DNA of 64,000 nt from Isoetes taiwanensis (taxonomy: Eukaryota > Streptophyta > Lycopodiopsida > Isoetales > Isoetaceae), in the NCBI GenBank assembly GCA_021234155.1, contig JAJEKV010000070.1, positions 6,692,602-6,756,601 of the forward strand, in the 5' to 3' direction. The notes under the pieces are model-generated. The model did not search any database and was not told the origin of the DNA. It saw only the letters and a program-made list of their open reading frames with translations. Both the position numbers and the translations under genes were made by a program. Shown piece after piece: positions 11,173-22,437 of this stretch (its first letter is position 1; each line of letters starts with the position of its first letter).

Positions 11173-12130
11173 ATGAACCCAAATGGGTTCATTCGTACAC
11201 CTTTTTTGAAATTCTATTATAGCTCCGAGATAAAGAATTTGCCTACGTACTTATAATATGTTGTCCTTCATGAGCATACATATAAGGAAAAATTTATGAA
11301 AAATGTAAAAAGCTTCTATTACCAAACATAATGTGGAGCCGAATGCAAAAGAGTCAAGTTTATTCTCAAAGTCTTTAACATTTCTCACATTATTTTGCAA
11401 ATATGATTTTTCCTAGGAATTCTAATTCATCCATCTTATAAATCATGATATTAGAAATTTATCACAAGAAGAATTAGAAAAACCTATGGTAGAATTTTCG
11501 AGAAATAATTCCTTAAAATTTGAAGTTCAGAAGTTCTTTATGGACCCAGTTAGGTCCCCCGAGGGTCAAAATTTTGAAAATTCATAGTATCTCCACTTTT
11601 TGAAAAAATGAAATCCATTTAGCAAGACATGTAGTACTTTATATCTACTTCCATTGAAAAATAATAGTACCTTCACATTCTTATTCTATTTCAAATATCA
11701 TGGACATGAAATGGCTCCTGGATGTCGGTTTTCCAGAAATTCCTTAGGGACCTGACTTGGTGTCTCAACAATTGAAATTATGATTTGCTCATTGATACAT
11801 CAAATTTTTATGAAATCACATTTAATTTGAAAAATGAGTAGCATTTGTAGGCTATGTTCATAGAAAATTAATGTTATCTTGAAATTTGTGTTCCATGTGG
11901 AGTGCCATGAGATTATATCATATCATCGAAACCATTGAATTGAGTGTATTTCAAGGTGCGATTGTGCTAAACTTGTGAAAGAATTTTATTTTGCCATTGA
12001 ATATGGTGGTACAACTTCGAGTTAATCTTACAATTCAGTGTTCATATTTAAAATCTCATAAGTATCATGAAAAACTAGTCCCTAATATAGAGAAGGGATT
12101 GAGGAACCTATACGGGTTGATGAACCCAAA
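11170..12130. mobile_element. Candidate insertion bounded by 14-bp direct repeats
   Basis: The 14-mer ttgatgaacccaaa occurs at 11,170-11,183 and again at 12,117-12,130. Between them lies about 930 bp of AT-rich, non-coding DNA, unlike the GC-richer coding sequence on each side. The coiled-coil ORF resumes at about 12,150-12,180. The repeats may be a target-site duplication, in which case the insert could be a 5'-truncated non-LTR element, or they may be terminal repeats. The left repeat is itself part of a palindrome (gaacccaaatgggttc). I saw no poly(A) end. Confidence 0.45.
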
Positions 12131-12179
12131 CAGGTCCCTAGACAACTCTAGTGTTAAGAATACCTACATCAACAAACAC

Positions 12180-14224
12180 TTCTTTCACACAGCCATTACT
12201 ACCATTTATTCCACCAGTTTTGTTGATTGGCCTCAAATCATGTTTCAGCGTCTCCTCCATGAAGTCGATCGTCTCCGTCAATCTCTAGGTTCTGGCCTAG
12301 AATCTGCTATGGGTGCTCATTTCCAGGTAATCATCAACCACTGCCTTCTTGAGCCCAGTTATATCTCCATCGGGAATCTGGAATCCACTTCTGTTGCTTT
12401 CAGTCATCCCTGCCATCAGAGAACCTCAATAAGAAAGTTCTCGTCCACGTCCTGACGCATAACCCTCCCCACGCCAGCAAGAACCATGTCGTGCTTTCTC
12501 TCAGTCTACACGCATTGAAGATTCCACCTCCCAGCAAGTCTCTCAAAACGCTGCTCCTATCCATCTGCAACTGCCATTGCCTCTTCAACACCTTGTTCCT
12601 CCTCCCTCCAGACGCGTCTTGTACCAATATGAACAAATTGTCGCTGAATGCATGATCAAACTCCATGACCCTCAAGAGCACTTCATGAATGGCATCAAAG
12701 TGTATATGGATTCTACGGATGTTTTCCACTGTGATCTTCAGGCGGCTACCACTCAAGTCCAGACTTTGGAAGAAAGCCTTCAGAGTAAATATGCCGCCCT
12801 GCTCGAGACCCATGAGGCTCTTAAGAACGAACAAGAAACATGCGCAATACTAGAAGACCAGCAGGTTCAACTTCAGGCTACTATTCAGGAACTTCTGGCC
12901 AAACTCAAAGAGAAAGATAAAATTCTTGCTGACAGTCAAGCCCTGTATACGAGCTTGCACAATGATTACACCCGTCAGTTATATGTTGTCACGCAAGGTG
13001 AGATTCTCATTTCTGCTCTAGAAGGCCAACTAGCAGCAGTTCAGACCCAGGTCACGGCCCTGCAAACTCAGCTTGCAGATGCTCAAAAATAGAAGCTGAT
13101 TGATGATACAAAAATTGCAAGCCTTCAGTTGCAGCTCTTCACTCACGGCTCGTCATCATCACACGCCACGCATTCGCATAGAAAGGCCAGAGATCAATTG
13201 TGCCTTCTTGCTGAGCAGGACAACAAAATTCGTGACATGCAATACCAGTTGCAGCAGGCCATTCAATCTGTTGAAGGCGCTCAGATTCAACATGAGACTT
13301 ACATTTCATTGGCAGTCCATGTTCCAGATGACTTTCCCACATCTACGAGCTATCTGGATTATGTGGTCTCCCGACGACATTTTTTCATGCTTAAATGGTA
13401 TTCTGCTAAAGGCAAGCTTGGTGGATCTCTCGGCACTAATGATCTTCTCACCATTTAGCCTGATCTCTCAATTGAAGACAAAGGTTTTCTTTGTGCTCTT
13501 CTGATATATGGGCTTATCACTTGTGATAATCCCGAATTCTTTATTTTTCGCCTGGTTCAACCCATGGCATATGTGATCCATGATTTTTATTTGATCGACA
13601 GACAGGAAAAATTCAATGATGGCCCCAGCCATGCTTTTCACGGGAACCCTGATGCTAAATGATTTTTGACGTCTGAGAATAAATATCTTCATGATATATG
13701 GGCCAATGCCTTCAAGGTAGAGTACATGACTATTTACCCCTCTGGATTGCAGAAACACTGCAACAAGTCAGAAAGAACTTGCATGAAGAAATGCGAATTC
13801 AGTTTGCCCAAATATATTTACAGCATCTTGGTGGGTTTAACAGCCTCCTTGCGTATCTTGAAAGCGAGACCATTCCCACGGAATGGGTTCCTCCTTCCGT
13901 CAATACTCTCCTTTCGTGTTTTAATTGGGAAAGATGGTGTCAGACTTTGGATGTTGATCTCCTTCAGGAATTCCGTGATCAAGCCCAGCAGCTCATGATG
14001 CAGCCTCCTCTGCAGCACCATCAATATGCGTCATTGGGAGCACCTCCACGTCGTCAATTTCTCACGACAGATTGACGCTCCCCCTTTTGGACCAAAGCTC
14101 TGGCTGATCAGGCAGATTGGACCCCCGCTCATATTTCTACAGATCTTCGGTGGATCCACGCTTTGTGCGTTGCTCTGTCTGGCAAGAAGGAGACACATTG
14201 GAGCATACGCAGAATTGGATCTAT
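12180..14224 (+). pseudogene. Central part of the coiled-coil retroelement ORF
   Basis: It reads from FFHTAITTIYSTSFVDWPQI and FQRLLHEVDRLRQSLG through an open frame of 171 codons (12,577-13,089) rich in heptad-spaced L/Q/E. That frame begins around YEQIVAECMIKLHDPQEHF and runs through QTLEESLQSKYAALLETHEA. The predicted coiled coil continues after a TAG through 13,129-13,458. A second TAG and a TGA follow, and a helical segment (ETLQQVRKNLHEEM, then IPTEWVPPSVNTLLSCFNW) lies in 13,698-14,075. The last piece, DPRFVRCSVWQEGD to NWIY, runs exactly into the left end of the CACTA element at 14,225. I infer a gag-like or accessory ORF of a Gypsy-type retroelement from its position beside pol and from the repeated C-terminal block at 5.9 kb. 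Confidence 0.5.
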
Positions 14225-14265
14225 CACTACAACATAATAGGGTGTTTTCCGTCGGGTATAGCATC

Positions 14266-14760
14266 AACTAAAGTGACGCAATGTGTATTCTCAAATTCCC
14301 ACTAAATGTCACGAGGTTGACGCTAAAAGTCCTATACTTTGATGTCACATGGGCGTCACCTTTTGTGTCAAGTATTGCGTCATAGCTATATAATACAAAA
14401 ATTACACAATGACAACATTTGTGACAATTGCATTACATGTTCGTGTCAAGTTTATATCCAAGTTATTCAACGATTTCTGGTATGCATCTACATTATCACA
14501 CCATATTGCCATCCTTATCTTTCATAGGACGACATCCTTTGTGTCAGATCTGTGACTCTCTTACATCATGTTTTGTATCATTTATTTTACAATTATAACA
14601 ATCTTATCCAAGTTTTTATAGCATATTTGTGACCTTTAGTTATATAATTTGTGGCATCAATGTGTCAATTTTTTAAGTACATATTATATCATAGTTGTGA
14701 ATTTTAGGATCCATACTACACGTTTTCATTGTGGCAATTCTACCATCAATTGTTGCCATT
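14266..14760 (+). repeat. Left subterminal repeat region of the CACTA element
   Basis: Short motifs recur in both orientations: gtgacgca, tgtcacg, ttgacgc, gcgtcacc, tgtgtcaag, gtgacaa. CACTA transposases bind clustered subterminal repeats of about 8-12 bp, so these are the likely binding sites. The region is otherwise AT-rich and non-coding. Confidence 0.65.
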
Positions 14761-14869
14761 TTTATATTTCATTAAATTATGCTTTTTTTGACATATTTAT
14801 CTTAGATATTTCTTTATGCATTGAGTGCAAAAGAACATTGAAAATTCAAGATAACAAGTTAGCTTGAAG

Positions 14870-15899
14870 GCAGTAATATAGCAAGACAGTTATTTTGAAG
14901 ACTTAGTCACGGCACTGGATCAGGTACAGGATCTGAGTTCACAACCAAATGCGTCATTGGAATTGAGAAGAAGCTTGCTGTAAGAATCTGTGGACAGATG
15001 CATCTTTGACTTCCAGAAGACAGACCATATTTGCCCACAAATGTTATGCTTGACACAAGGGGTTCCTGCTCATACTGGAGAATGTGATAGACAATTCAAG
15101 GGAATCTGTGGTCCCAAGAATAACATGCAATAGATGGAAACTTTTTTCAGATGCTTCTTCTGCTTGCGTTGCACAAAATGACCAGAGACTTGCCAATGAA
15201 TGCCCAAGCCACATCAATTAGTTGACAAGGTAAGAAAATACTAGATACATTTTTCCATTCTGACATAATAAAGACGTACCTTATAAGAAGATAAGAAAAT
15301 CTTCTTTGGCCTCTTCCACCATTTGGAAACGTATTCCAACTCTGCAAATGGAGATGCTTAAAACCCACTTAAAGCAAGAGAAATTTAGGCTATAAGGGCT
15401 GGAGTTGGGCCAGATAAGCTCCTGATAGCAGATGGGATTCGGGTGCAAATTGTTGTTGTTGTGGATCACTGTGCATAGATGTCCAATTCTTGGAAACTGC
15501 TTGGATCAGGCCAAAATCAGGCCTTAGGGCCAGTTTAGCTTTAAGTGAGCAATATTGAGGTCGGAGTTGCATGATGAAGTCGATTTTGGCCTTCTAGATT
15601 CACTGAGACCTGCAACAAAAAAATAAAGGGACTACAGGCTTCTCTGGCAGAGGGGAAAATTTTTAAGCACTCTGCGTTCTTTCTGGAAGTAATGAAGTGC
15701 CGCGTCTATTGCCTGCATTCTCAAGCTATAATCTCCATTGCTCCAAAAATTGCCCACAACATCTTATTTGTGGGGTTCTTGAAGCTGCTCGACAATGTAA
15801 GTTCCCTATCTTAAAGCTCGCAAAGTTATTTCATGACTGAAACCTCTCGGCGTAAAAGATGTTGCTCCATACTCCCATTTGGCTGTAATCATACCTTTA
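14870..15899. other. No recognisable gene
   Basis: Possible exon-like stretches occur near 15,130-15,235, where a gtaaga donor-like site follows an open segment. I recognise no protein family. Confidence 0.35.
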
Positions 15900-16352
15900 C
15901 TAGTAACGGTGCCCAGCGTTGCTGGGACACCACAATTTACCTTAAACAAAACCACCACACACACGTCATAATCCATCAAATAAACACCAAACTGTTTGCC
16001 CTTCTATCCATTCAACTAAACATTGCTTCTCCTGCATCTCAAAAGTCTATTATTTTCATGTCTCATCGCTAGCTCAGTTTGCCCTTTTATCCAGTCAACT
16101 AAACATTACTTCTCGTGCATCTCAAAAGTCTATTATTTTCCTGTCTCATCACCAGCTCCAAGGGTCAATTGCTTTCCTATCCCTCATCAGCTCTAGTAGA
16201 ATCCCAAGGAATAGACATCCATTTTCTTTTATCTGGCCGCTTTGGGTATGTCCTGCTGCCTATGTGGCAACATGACATTTTTTAAAATTCAAAAATCAAT
16301 AAAAAGGATCATTAATGTTTGAGACAACAATATTTTTACTGGAAACATGGAG

Positions 16353-16373
16353 CTCCGAGGATTCGAACCTCAG
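16353..16373 (-). other. tRNA-like T-arm (B-box) relic
   Basis: The minus strand reads CTGAGGTTCGAATCCTCGGAG, a perfect-looking tRNA T-arm with GGTTCGAATCC. The upstream 70 bases are AT-rich and cannot form D and anticodon arms, so this is not a tRNA gene. It may be a relic of a tRNA-derived SINE. Confidence 0.5.
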
Positions 16374-16640
16374 TTTAACCATTATCTCTAACAATATAAC
16401 AATACAATCACAGTATAATGCAGTATAACACAATAAGTTCCCTAAAAAAAGCTCTATCACTTTCCTATCATTATGGTATAAAATAGATATCAGCTCTGAA
16501 GCGCATTCAAGAAGCTGCTCTGAACTCAGTTAAACTGCATGAACCCATTCATGTTTTATCTGCTGCAAATTCCAACCAAAGTTCTGGTACAATCAGAGCA
16601 CACTTCATTAAACCCCAAGGCAGTCATATCTTCATTAACA

Positions 16641-16706
16641 ATCCCCACAAAGCAAAATCTGTTCTATAATATGATCCCCACAAAGCAAAATCTGTTCTAT
16701 AATATG
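16641..16706 (+). repeat. 33-bp perfect tandem duplication
   Basis: Two identical units (16,641-16,673 and 16,674-16,706) begin atccccacaaagc and end ataatatg. Being identical, they must be recent. Confidence 0.9.
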
Positions 16707-18286
16707 CAGTCAATGTCGGATTGCCAAAATGAGATTAACACCTCCCAATTCATGCAGAGGACATGTTGTTCAGTGTGCACAGGCAGCTTGACAGGCTACT
16801 TACATATGCGTATCATGCCAACATGCTGATGGTGCTTGCAATGTTGAAGATAAGTTATATATTTATTCACTTTAAAATATAGGTAAAACACAATAAGGTT
16901 TGAAGTTGCCACTACAGTAAAATCTCTGAATTGAAACATTATAGTAGAGATACCAAAGCCCAAACAATCACAGCTTTATCTAAAGAAGCCTCAAATAGGC
17001 CAAAACATTGATGACAACAAAGTTTTTTTAATTGAATCCTCCGTATTGACAATGCCAAGGGTCTCCTAGCAGACCTTGATTTTCACATCTTACAAAAGTT
17101 TTAATCTGCGTCTAGACAATGGTAGCCTGAAACAATGAAAACATCTAAACACCAGTTACTTCCAATGCATTATTTAACCCTAGCTGATAAAACAAATGAT
17201 ATTCAAAAATTATTTTCCTACCCCCCCAAAAAGTGAATTAATTTCGACCAGCTTCTACAATACATCCTATCAATTCTGTGTGGCGTAAGAGCACAGCAAC
17301 TTGCCTACCCCAGACTATACCTAGGCAGTTCAAAAGGTTGAGCAAATTGCGTGGCTTACAAATGGATTCTCACATAGGCCCTCAGAGAGGCCAAAGATTT
17401 AGCTTTTCATTCATAAAAAAACTTAAAGTACAATACCTGGTAAAGACAACTGCTGTAGCACAATATAGCCTCACAATTAGTGACTGTTCAGCTACTCCCT
17501 TAATAAAAACTTGTAGATGCGCTAGTTTGGCACCTTTATTAAAGGCTAGAGAATCAATGCAAATGGCCATCAACAAATAAATGATGTTCCAGATGGGGAT
17601 TCAGGTAATGCTCATATAGCATAGTCGACTAGCCAATTGAAGCCTAGATGCAGCATCTGAAGGCTATTGCCAAATAGAAGCCCTAAAACATCCAAGGCAT
17701 GATATGCTAGTAAAAATTTCATATGAAAAAGGATTATAGCTGCTGCCAATAAAATGCATGTTGAATCGTGGCAAAGCATAGGGGTCACGTGCCTACATAG
17801 CTCAAATGACAGCCCAAATCAATGGAAGCCAGAGTTTTGAAGCTCAATGAACTGGGGATCTATTCAAACTCTGGCACATCCTTTCTTACCTGCACAAACA
17901 CTCGAAATGTCCATTGTTCCACCATTGTTGCAACTCCAAGCCCTCAAAATATCCTGTCCGACTACGGCAGTATGTCCGGCAGTGAGAAGAGAAGCCGCTG
18001 AAGCTAAGACACTCCTGCCGTAACTTCGTAACCTATAGCGATGGAACTCACCATTGCCAAGCTTACGCCATAGCCAAGCTTAACCTAGAGCTGCTCCTGC
18101 CGCAAACAAAAAAAAACCCTTAGGAAAGGTAATTAGGAAACGATGCAGATGATGCCACGTGGCCTGGCGGAATCTCAGCCGCCCAATCTAGGGCGCCATT
18201 CAAGACAGACATACACTATAATTTTATAATATATAGGAGGATTTTATAATATAGGAGGATTCTTATGAAATGGCAGATGGGGGCGC
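16707..18286. other. No convincing gene in the right part of the nested Helitron
   Basis: There are AT-rich sequence and short frames only, apart from the possible captured first exon noted for the Helitron. A C-run (17,221-17,227) is followed by aaaaagtg. Confidence 0.35.
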
Positions 18287-18588
18287 TTATATCATTCCAT
18301 TCATGGCTGAGCTGGTTAGATCCAGCATTAAAATCTGAATCTCCAGGTGATAGGATGCAGAGCTTGTTAAGCTTACTCTGTTCTTACTCCCAAAGCAGTT
18401 TAGTGCAGTTAAGCCATCTCCACATTGTGCATATCTAGCAAATAATAATACAGTGCATAGAACTATATTTTCATCTTCCAACTTGTCAAAGATAGTTTCT
18501 GCATCTTCTATCCATTCACACTTTCCACACATGTCAATAAGTGTGTTTGTAACAGAGACGTCTGATTGTGGATTACTTTTGACTATCT
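18287..18588 (-). pseudogene. PPR-protein fragment inside the CACTA element
   Basis: The minus strand reads SDVSVTNTLIDMCGKCEW, then IEDAETIFDKLEDENIVL, then FARYAQCGDGLTALNCF. This is the spacing of plant PLS-type pentatricopeptide repeats (usual forms LIDMYGKCG, DAE.VFDK, V.SWT.LI.GYAQ.G). About two repeats are present, then the similarity stops near 18,395. PPR proteins bind organellar RNA. This piece is too short to function and lies just outside the Helitron end, so it was probably captured by the CACTA element. Confidence 0.6.
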
Positions 18589-18798
18589 GCTATGAATGAG
18601 TTTCCTTGTTTTATGGCTCCAAAGCCTATCATTGCTTTTAGAAAAAGTTTGTGCTGCTGGTTCCATATTTTTCAGCAAAACTATAACTCAGAACTCTTTC
18701 AGTGTGATTCAACATCCTTCTCAAGGTTCGGAGCCTGGAAGAAGTGGATTAAAAACATGATGAGAGTTTTGATGCACAGAAGCGATGCCATGCTTTAC

Positions 18799-18985
18799 CT
18801 CCCTTTTTTTCAAAAATATTCTTGCCATCAGAGCAGCCGACACCAACCCAGTGAAGGAAATAAGACGAACATTGCATGTCGAAAACAAGAATATGAGGAT
18901 CCATTTTTAATACCTGATAGCATTCGCAGTGCTGTTTAAGGCATAATGACTTCCTGCAGTTGCATCCATGTTTAAGCCTGACCAC
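18799..18985 (-). pseudogene. CXC (tesmin/TSO1-like, CPP family) fragment with introns
   Basis: The minus-strand exon encodes LKHGCNCRKSLCLKQHCECY, the C-x-C-x4-C-x4-C-x-C core of CXC DNA-binding domains found in TSO1-like and LIN54-like proteins. It ends at a canonical donor (CAG|gtatta, plus-strand 18,912-18,914). A second piece (18,799-18,849) encodes VGVGCSDGKNIFEKKGG, matching the start of the second CXC motif (usual form GVGCS..C.C..C.N.FG.K.G) although some cysteines are lost. It ends at AG|gtaaag. Retained splice sites show that genomic DNA rather than cDNA was captured. Confidence 0.65.
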
Positions 18986-18999
18986 CGAAGATGTGTGGA

Positions 19000-19513
19000 T
19001 GCTCTCATCATGCATTCCATGTGCCCATGATCCTGGCAATGCTAGTTCTGTACTTTGACTTATACATACGTTTTAAATGCATATCACTCAACAACCATAA
19101 AATAAATCGTTGATATTACTAGCATTCACATACACAGATATAATGAACAAGGGGTTTGCAGATATTGATACTCCATGTGATCATTTCATTGGGGCTGAGT
19201 AGATTGCTGTGAAAACAAGAATATTGTCTCAAACTAACAGCTCCATGTAGTAGAAATTCTGTAAGGTCTAAAATGGTGCCATTCCTCATTCGCACTTTTT
19301 ATACAAGCCATGGAAAGACAGCATGAGGCCCCTATAATCTTGACATCCTGCCACATCAAAAATGTCTATAAGGAGTGGTGCGGAGCCTAGCATCTACACA
19401 AGTTTGAACAGGCAGCCTAAATTGCATGCCAATCAAATATCAAGATGTTTATCAAAGTAGACTCCATCGATGTTTATGCAAGAAAAACTTGTAATGCAAA
19501 TATACCAGCTGAT
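19000..19513. other. No recognisable gene
   Basis: AT-rich. The segment may contain intron and flanking DNA of the captured fragments on either side. Confidence 0.3.
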
Positions 19514-19960
19514 TAATCTCTAGAAGAAATATCATTGCATAACACTTTTCGTCCAGTGCCAGTTGCATGAGAGACAAGAATCTCAAATCCTTTTCCTATC
19601 GCAGCATCCACACAGGCTGTTGTAACCCCAAACATGGTGAGGGTTTTCCAAGGCTGCCAAAATCGGACACCATTTGAACCTTAGAAGCTATTATCCCTGT
19701 TACTGCACCAGCTATATTTGATAATATGGATATAGTAGATCTAAACATCCAACATATGAAGATGCATTCCCACTTGCAACAATGGATACAAACCTTTGGA
19801 ACACCAAGAGGAAGAGATCTAAAGCAATAAGAAAAGTCCCACTACTTTCTCCTAAGCCAACAGGTCCAAGAAGACTTCCTTTGGCATGCGAACTCTTGAG
19901 AGAACGTTTTAGTGCAGTACTCATAGTAGAAATAGCAGCATCATGTCTGTGCACTTGGCC
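19514..19960 (-). pseudogene. Tm-1-like (UPF0261) gene fragment
   Basis: In minus-strand order it reads RHDAAISTMSTALKRSLKSS, then GLGESSGTFLIALDL, VSIVASGNASSYVG, NIAGAVTGIIASKVQ and, after a frameshift, MFGVTTACVDAA with ILVSHATGTGRKVL. These match, in order, the glycine-rich, STVASG, NAG.A.GM and MFGVTTPCV…VFHATGTGG motifs of the UPF0261/Tm-1-like ATP-binding family. In tomato a member of this family inhibits tobamovirus replication. Frameshifts and lost glycines (GLGESSG for the usual GLGGSGG) show that it is dead. A further open frame, 19,961-20,170, may be more of the same gene, but I cannot align it. Confidence 0.6.
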
Positions 19961-20504
19961 CTACTTTGATTCATAATGGTAAGAAATAACCGAATTCTTT
20001 TTTCTAACAAATACGTCTACACTGCTACGTTTACCTAAATACAAAATCAAGTCAAGAACCTTTTGGCAGGTAACGTACTGAATAGAAGCATAATACCTAG
20101 AACTCCCAATTGCCAAAATCATGGACTTGCCCTTTGTCTTGCCTACCAGCCACTGAAACAAGCAAAGCAAAAGCCTAAAATGGAAACTTAGATTTAATCC
20201 TACTGTAGGTGCAAAATAAACTTACTGAGGAACGGAAAAATAAAGCAAGTTGAAGGCGTTGGATGGGCGATGGCAGCAAGAATCAGAGAGGTCGAATCTC
20301 ATACTGCACGAAGTTTGGCGCCAAGCTCTTTTCTATTCTTGGCATGCATTTTTGTTCGGCGGGTGATAGAAATTCCATAGAAATCAAATTCCTTTTCGGT
20401 TGTCGGTTCATCCAATGTCAATATTCGAAATTCTATAGCCCATAAATAAACCCATCATGGTTCGAAACCCCTGGTCGTTGGTTTTAAGAAAACGGTAACA
20501 TGTT

Positions 20505-21125
20505 TTATATTTGGCATATTGCATGTAGAAACCTAATACCATTTTCTTGTGTTCCAATAAAACGTTATGGACGTGTTTAGCTTCTTTACTATACAGTCAT
20601 GGTATTATAATGGTCATTGTATTTCCTTGCTCGAGTGACAAGTTTGAAGTCATTTGTTTGTGATGGGGTTGGTTCTTGTCATTCCAACCTTTGTTAAATT
20701 CCATGGAAATCAGACATTGAGTTGTTAGACCACCAATATTCATTCATTACAATTTTTAATTTTTGTTGCATTTTGACATTGGATCATTTTCCATGGTGGT
20801 GGTAGCATTTGGGAATATATACATGTTACTAGGTTCATCTTGGCATATTGCACCTAGAAACTGGGCACCAGTTTCTAGTGTTCCAATAAAATGTGATGTC
20901 TTTACCAAAACAAAAAGTCTTTGTATTATAATGGTCATTATATTTTCTTGCTTGAGTGACAAGCTTGAAGTCATTTGTTTGTGATGGGATTCCAACCTTT
21001 TGTAAAATTCCATGAAAATCAAATGTTGTTTAACCAGTGAATTCATTCATTACAATTTTTAATTTGTTGTTTCTTGGCATTGATGCATTTTCTATTGTGG
21101 TTATACATATTACTAGGTTCATATT
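20505..21125 (+). repeat. Long tandem repeat, about two units of roughly 330 bp
   Basis: The order ggcatattgca…agaaac, gttccaataaaa, tattataatggtcatt, cttgc.cgagtgacaag, gaagtcatttgtttgtgatggg, attcattcattacaattttt occurs from about 20,510 and again from about 20,842. A third partial start lies near 21,115. Units are diverged by perhaps 10-15%. No coding content. Confidence 0.75.
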
Positions 21126-21489
21126 GGCATCTTGCACCTTTTTAGCACGTTCATGTTTTTGTTGGCATTTTGGCAGTTGCTTCTCATGGCACCAATGACA
21201 CTAGTAGTGCAAATAATTATTTACGAGGTCATGGGTCTTCGTCTCCGTCTTCCTCTTCCTCTTCTTCATCGCCCTATTGAAGGCACAAAAACAAACCTAG
21301 AAATAACCTTGTTGAGGCATTGTACTTCAATCATGGAAGTTGTTGGTGTAACATGTCAGTGCTACATGTTCAATATTTTATAACTTTTAGAATTAAAGTT
21401 TGGGAATCATAATCTTACTAATGATACTCTTGTTATAGAATAAAATAGAATAGAATAGTTTTTTTAACGTCCACGGAGACCAATAGGTC

Positions 21490-22333
21490 ATGGGACCCAT
21501 ACAATGGGCTAGTACAATCCATACATCCATGTGGACTTACAGACAACCCTTTCATATTAGTCGTGTTGATAAATATAGAGTAGCTTTTGACTCTGAAATC
21601 ATAGTACACTTTGAACAAAAAAGTAAAGCAAGCAGTAGGGATCCTAACCTTTGTGATGATGAAGTATGTTATGTCAGAACCATATCCAATATGATTGAGT
21701 TAAATTATTAGGCATTTCGTGTAAATGTCTTGAAAGCAAAGTGGTTTAGAGTTGTTTATAGAGGTCGTGAAAGAACAATTAAGACACATGCTTTTGGATT
21801 TATGGAGATTGACTCCATAAAGTGTTGACGAATATAAATGAGCCATTTCTTTTTTTTTTAAATCAAGTTTGAGTGAGTCTTCTTTCATCCAAATTCTGAC
21901 AATAACGATTGATAGATCATTATACAATCTCTCAACCTAGATCTTGTCATGTAATTGGAATTCCTGCACCTGAGTACAATAATGAGCCAACATCTAGTAA
22001 TGAAGATGGGCAATCAGATCGTGTAGAAGAAGACTTCATGCTTGTACTAGAAAGGGAAGTTGACGTCTCGGACTTTGATATTATTGATGTGAATATTACA
22101 CTTATAATGCATAATAAAAATATAAATAGTGCATTACCCCGAACATAATTGATTTCATTTTTTGATCTCCAATGATGATCTCTCCTCTATGATAGGGGGC
22201 ACTAGACCATGATGGCATTGTTCCAAGCATTGGTTCATGTTTTAATTTGCATATGAACTTGCACTTGCATTTGAATGATGATGAGTTGGATGATATTGAA
22301 CATGATATTGAAGACCATTATGATGCTTTATAA
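21490..22333 (+). pseudogene. CACTA transposase C-terminal remnant (DUF4216-like)
   Basis: The frame reads VCYVRTISNMIELNY, stop, FRVNVLKAKWFRVVYRG and HAFGFMEIDS. This matches the DUF4216 pattern of plant CACTA transposases (YYG.L.dIiELnY…v.LFkc.W…d.fGft.vn). After a shift, a PRSCHVIGIPAPEYNNEP stretch and acidic residues correspond to the usual WhVV..kpRd.yd end. The last part (about 22,240-22,333) encodes LNDDELDDIEHDIEDHYDAL and a stop. It lies in the CACTA orientation, as expected of the element's own gene. The catalytic Transposase_21 core was not found. Confidence 0.55.
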
Positions 22334-22413
22334 CAATTTTGTTTTGAATATTTTGTAAAAGTTTGCTTTAACTTGCTTTTTTGAAATATGATTTAGCTAT
22401 ACAAGAAACTTAT

Positions 22414-22437
22414 CGCGGCGGCCTAGCGGCCGCCGCG
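22414..22437. repeat. GC-only hairpin
   Basis: The arms cgcggcggcc and ggccgccgcg are perfect complements separated by TAGC. They form a very stable CpG-rich stem in otherwise AT-rich DNA, and the right arm begins a repeated block (ccgccgcgaacgtttctcttc) seen again at about 22,558. Confidence 0.85.

Larger units (their letters stand above)
15900..18241 (-). mobile_element. Non-autonomous Helitron nested in the CACTA element
   Basis: Read on the minus strand the 3' end has a hairpin (cccagc/gctggg, plus-strand 15,909-15,930) followed after a few bases by CTAG at 15,903-15,900 and a flanking T. That is the Helitron signature. The 5' end is TCCTCCTATATATTATAAAA at 18,241 with a flanking A; an alternative 5' end, a repeat of the same motif, lies at 18,259. 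No Rep/helicase is present. Near 17,890-18,056 an open minus-strand segment ends at a perfect gtaaga donor (…SSVCA), which may be a captured first exon of unknown identity. Confidence 0.7.

Noticed and set aside
12400-12834. 144-codon minus-strand frame opposite the coiled-coil ORF
   Set aside because: It is the antisense shadow of a better-supported plus-strand coiled-coil frame.
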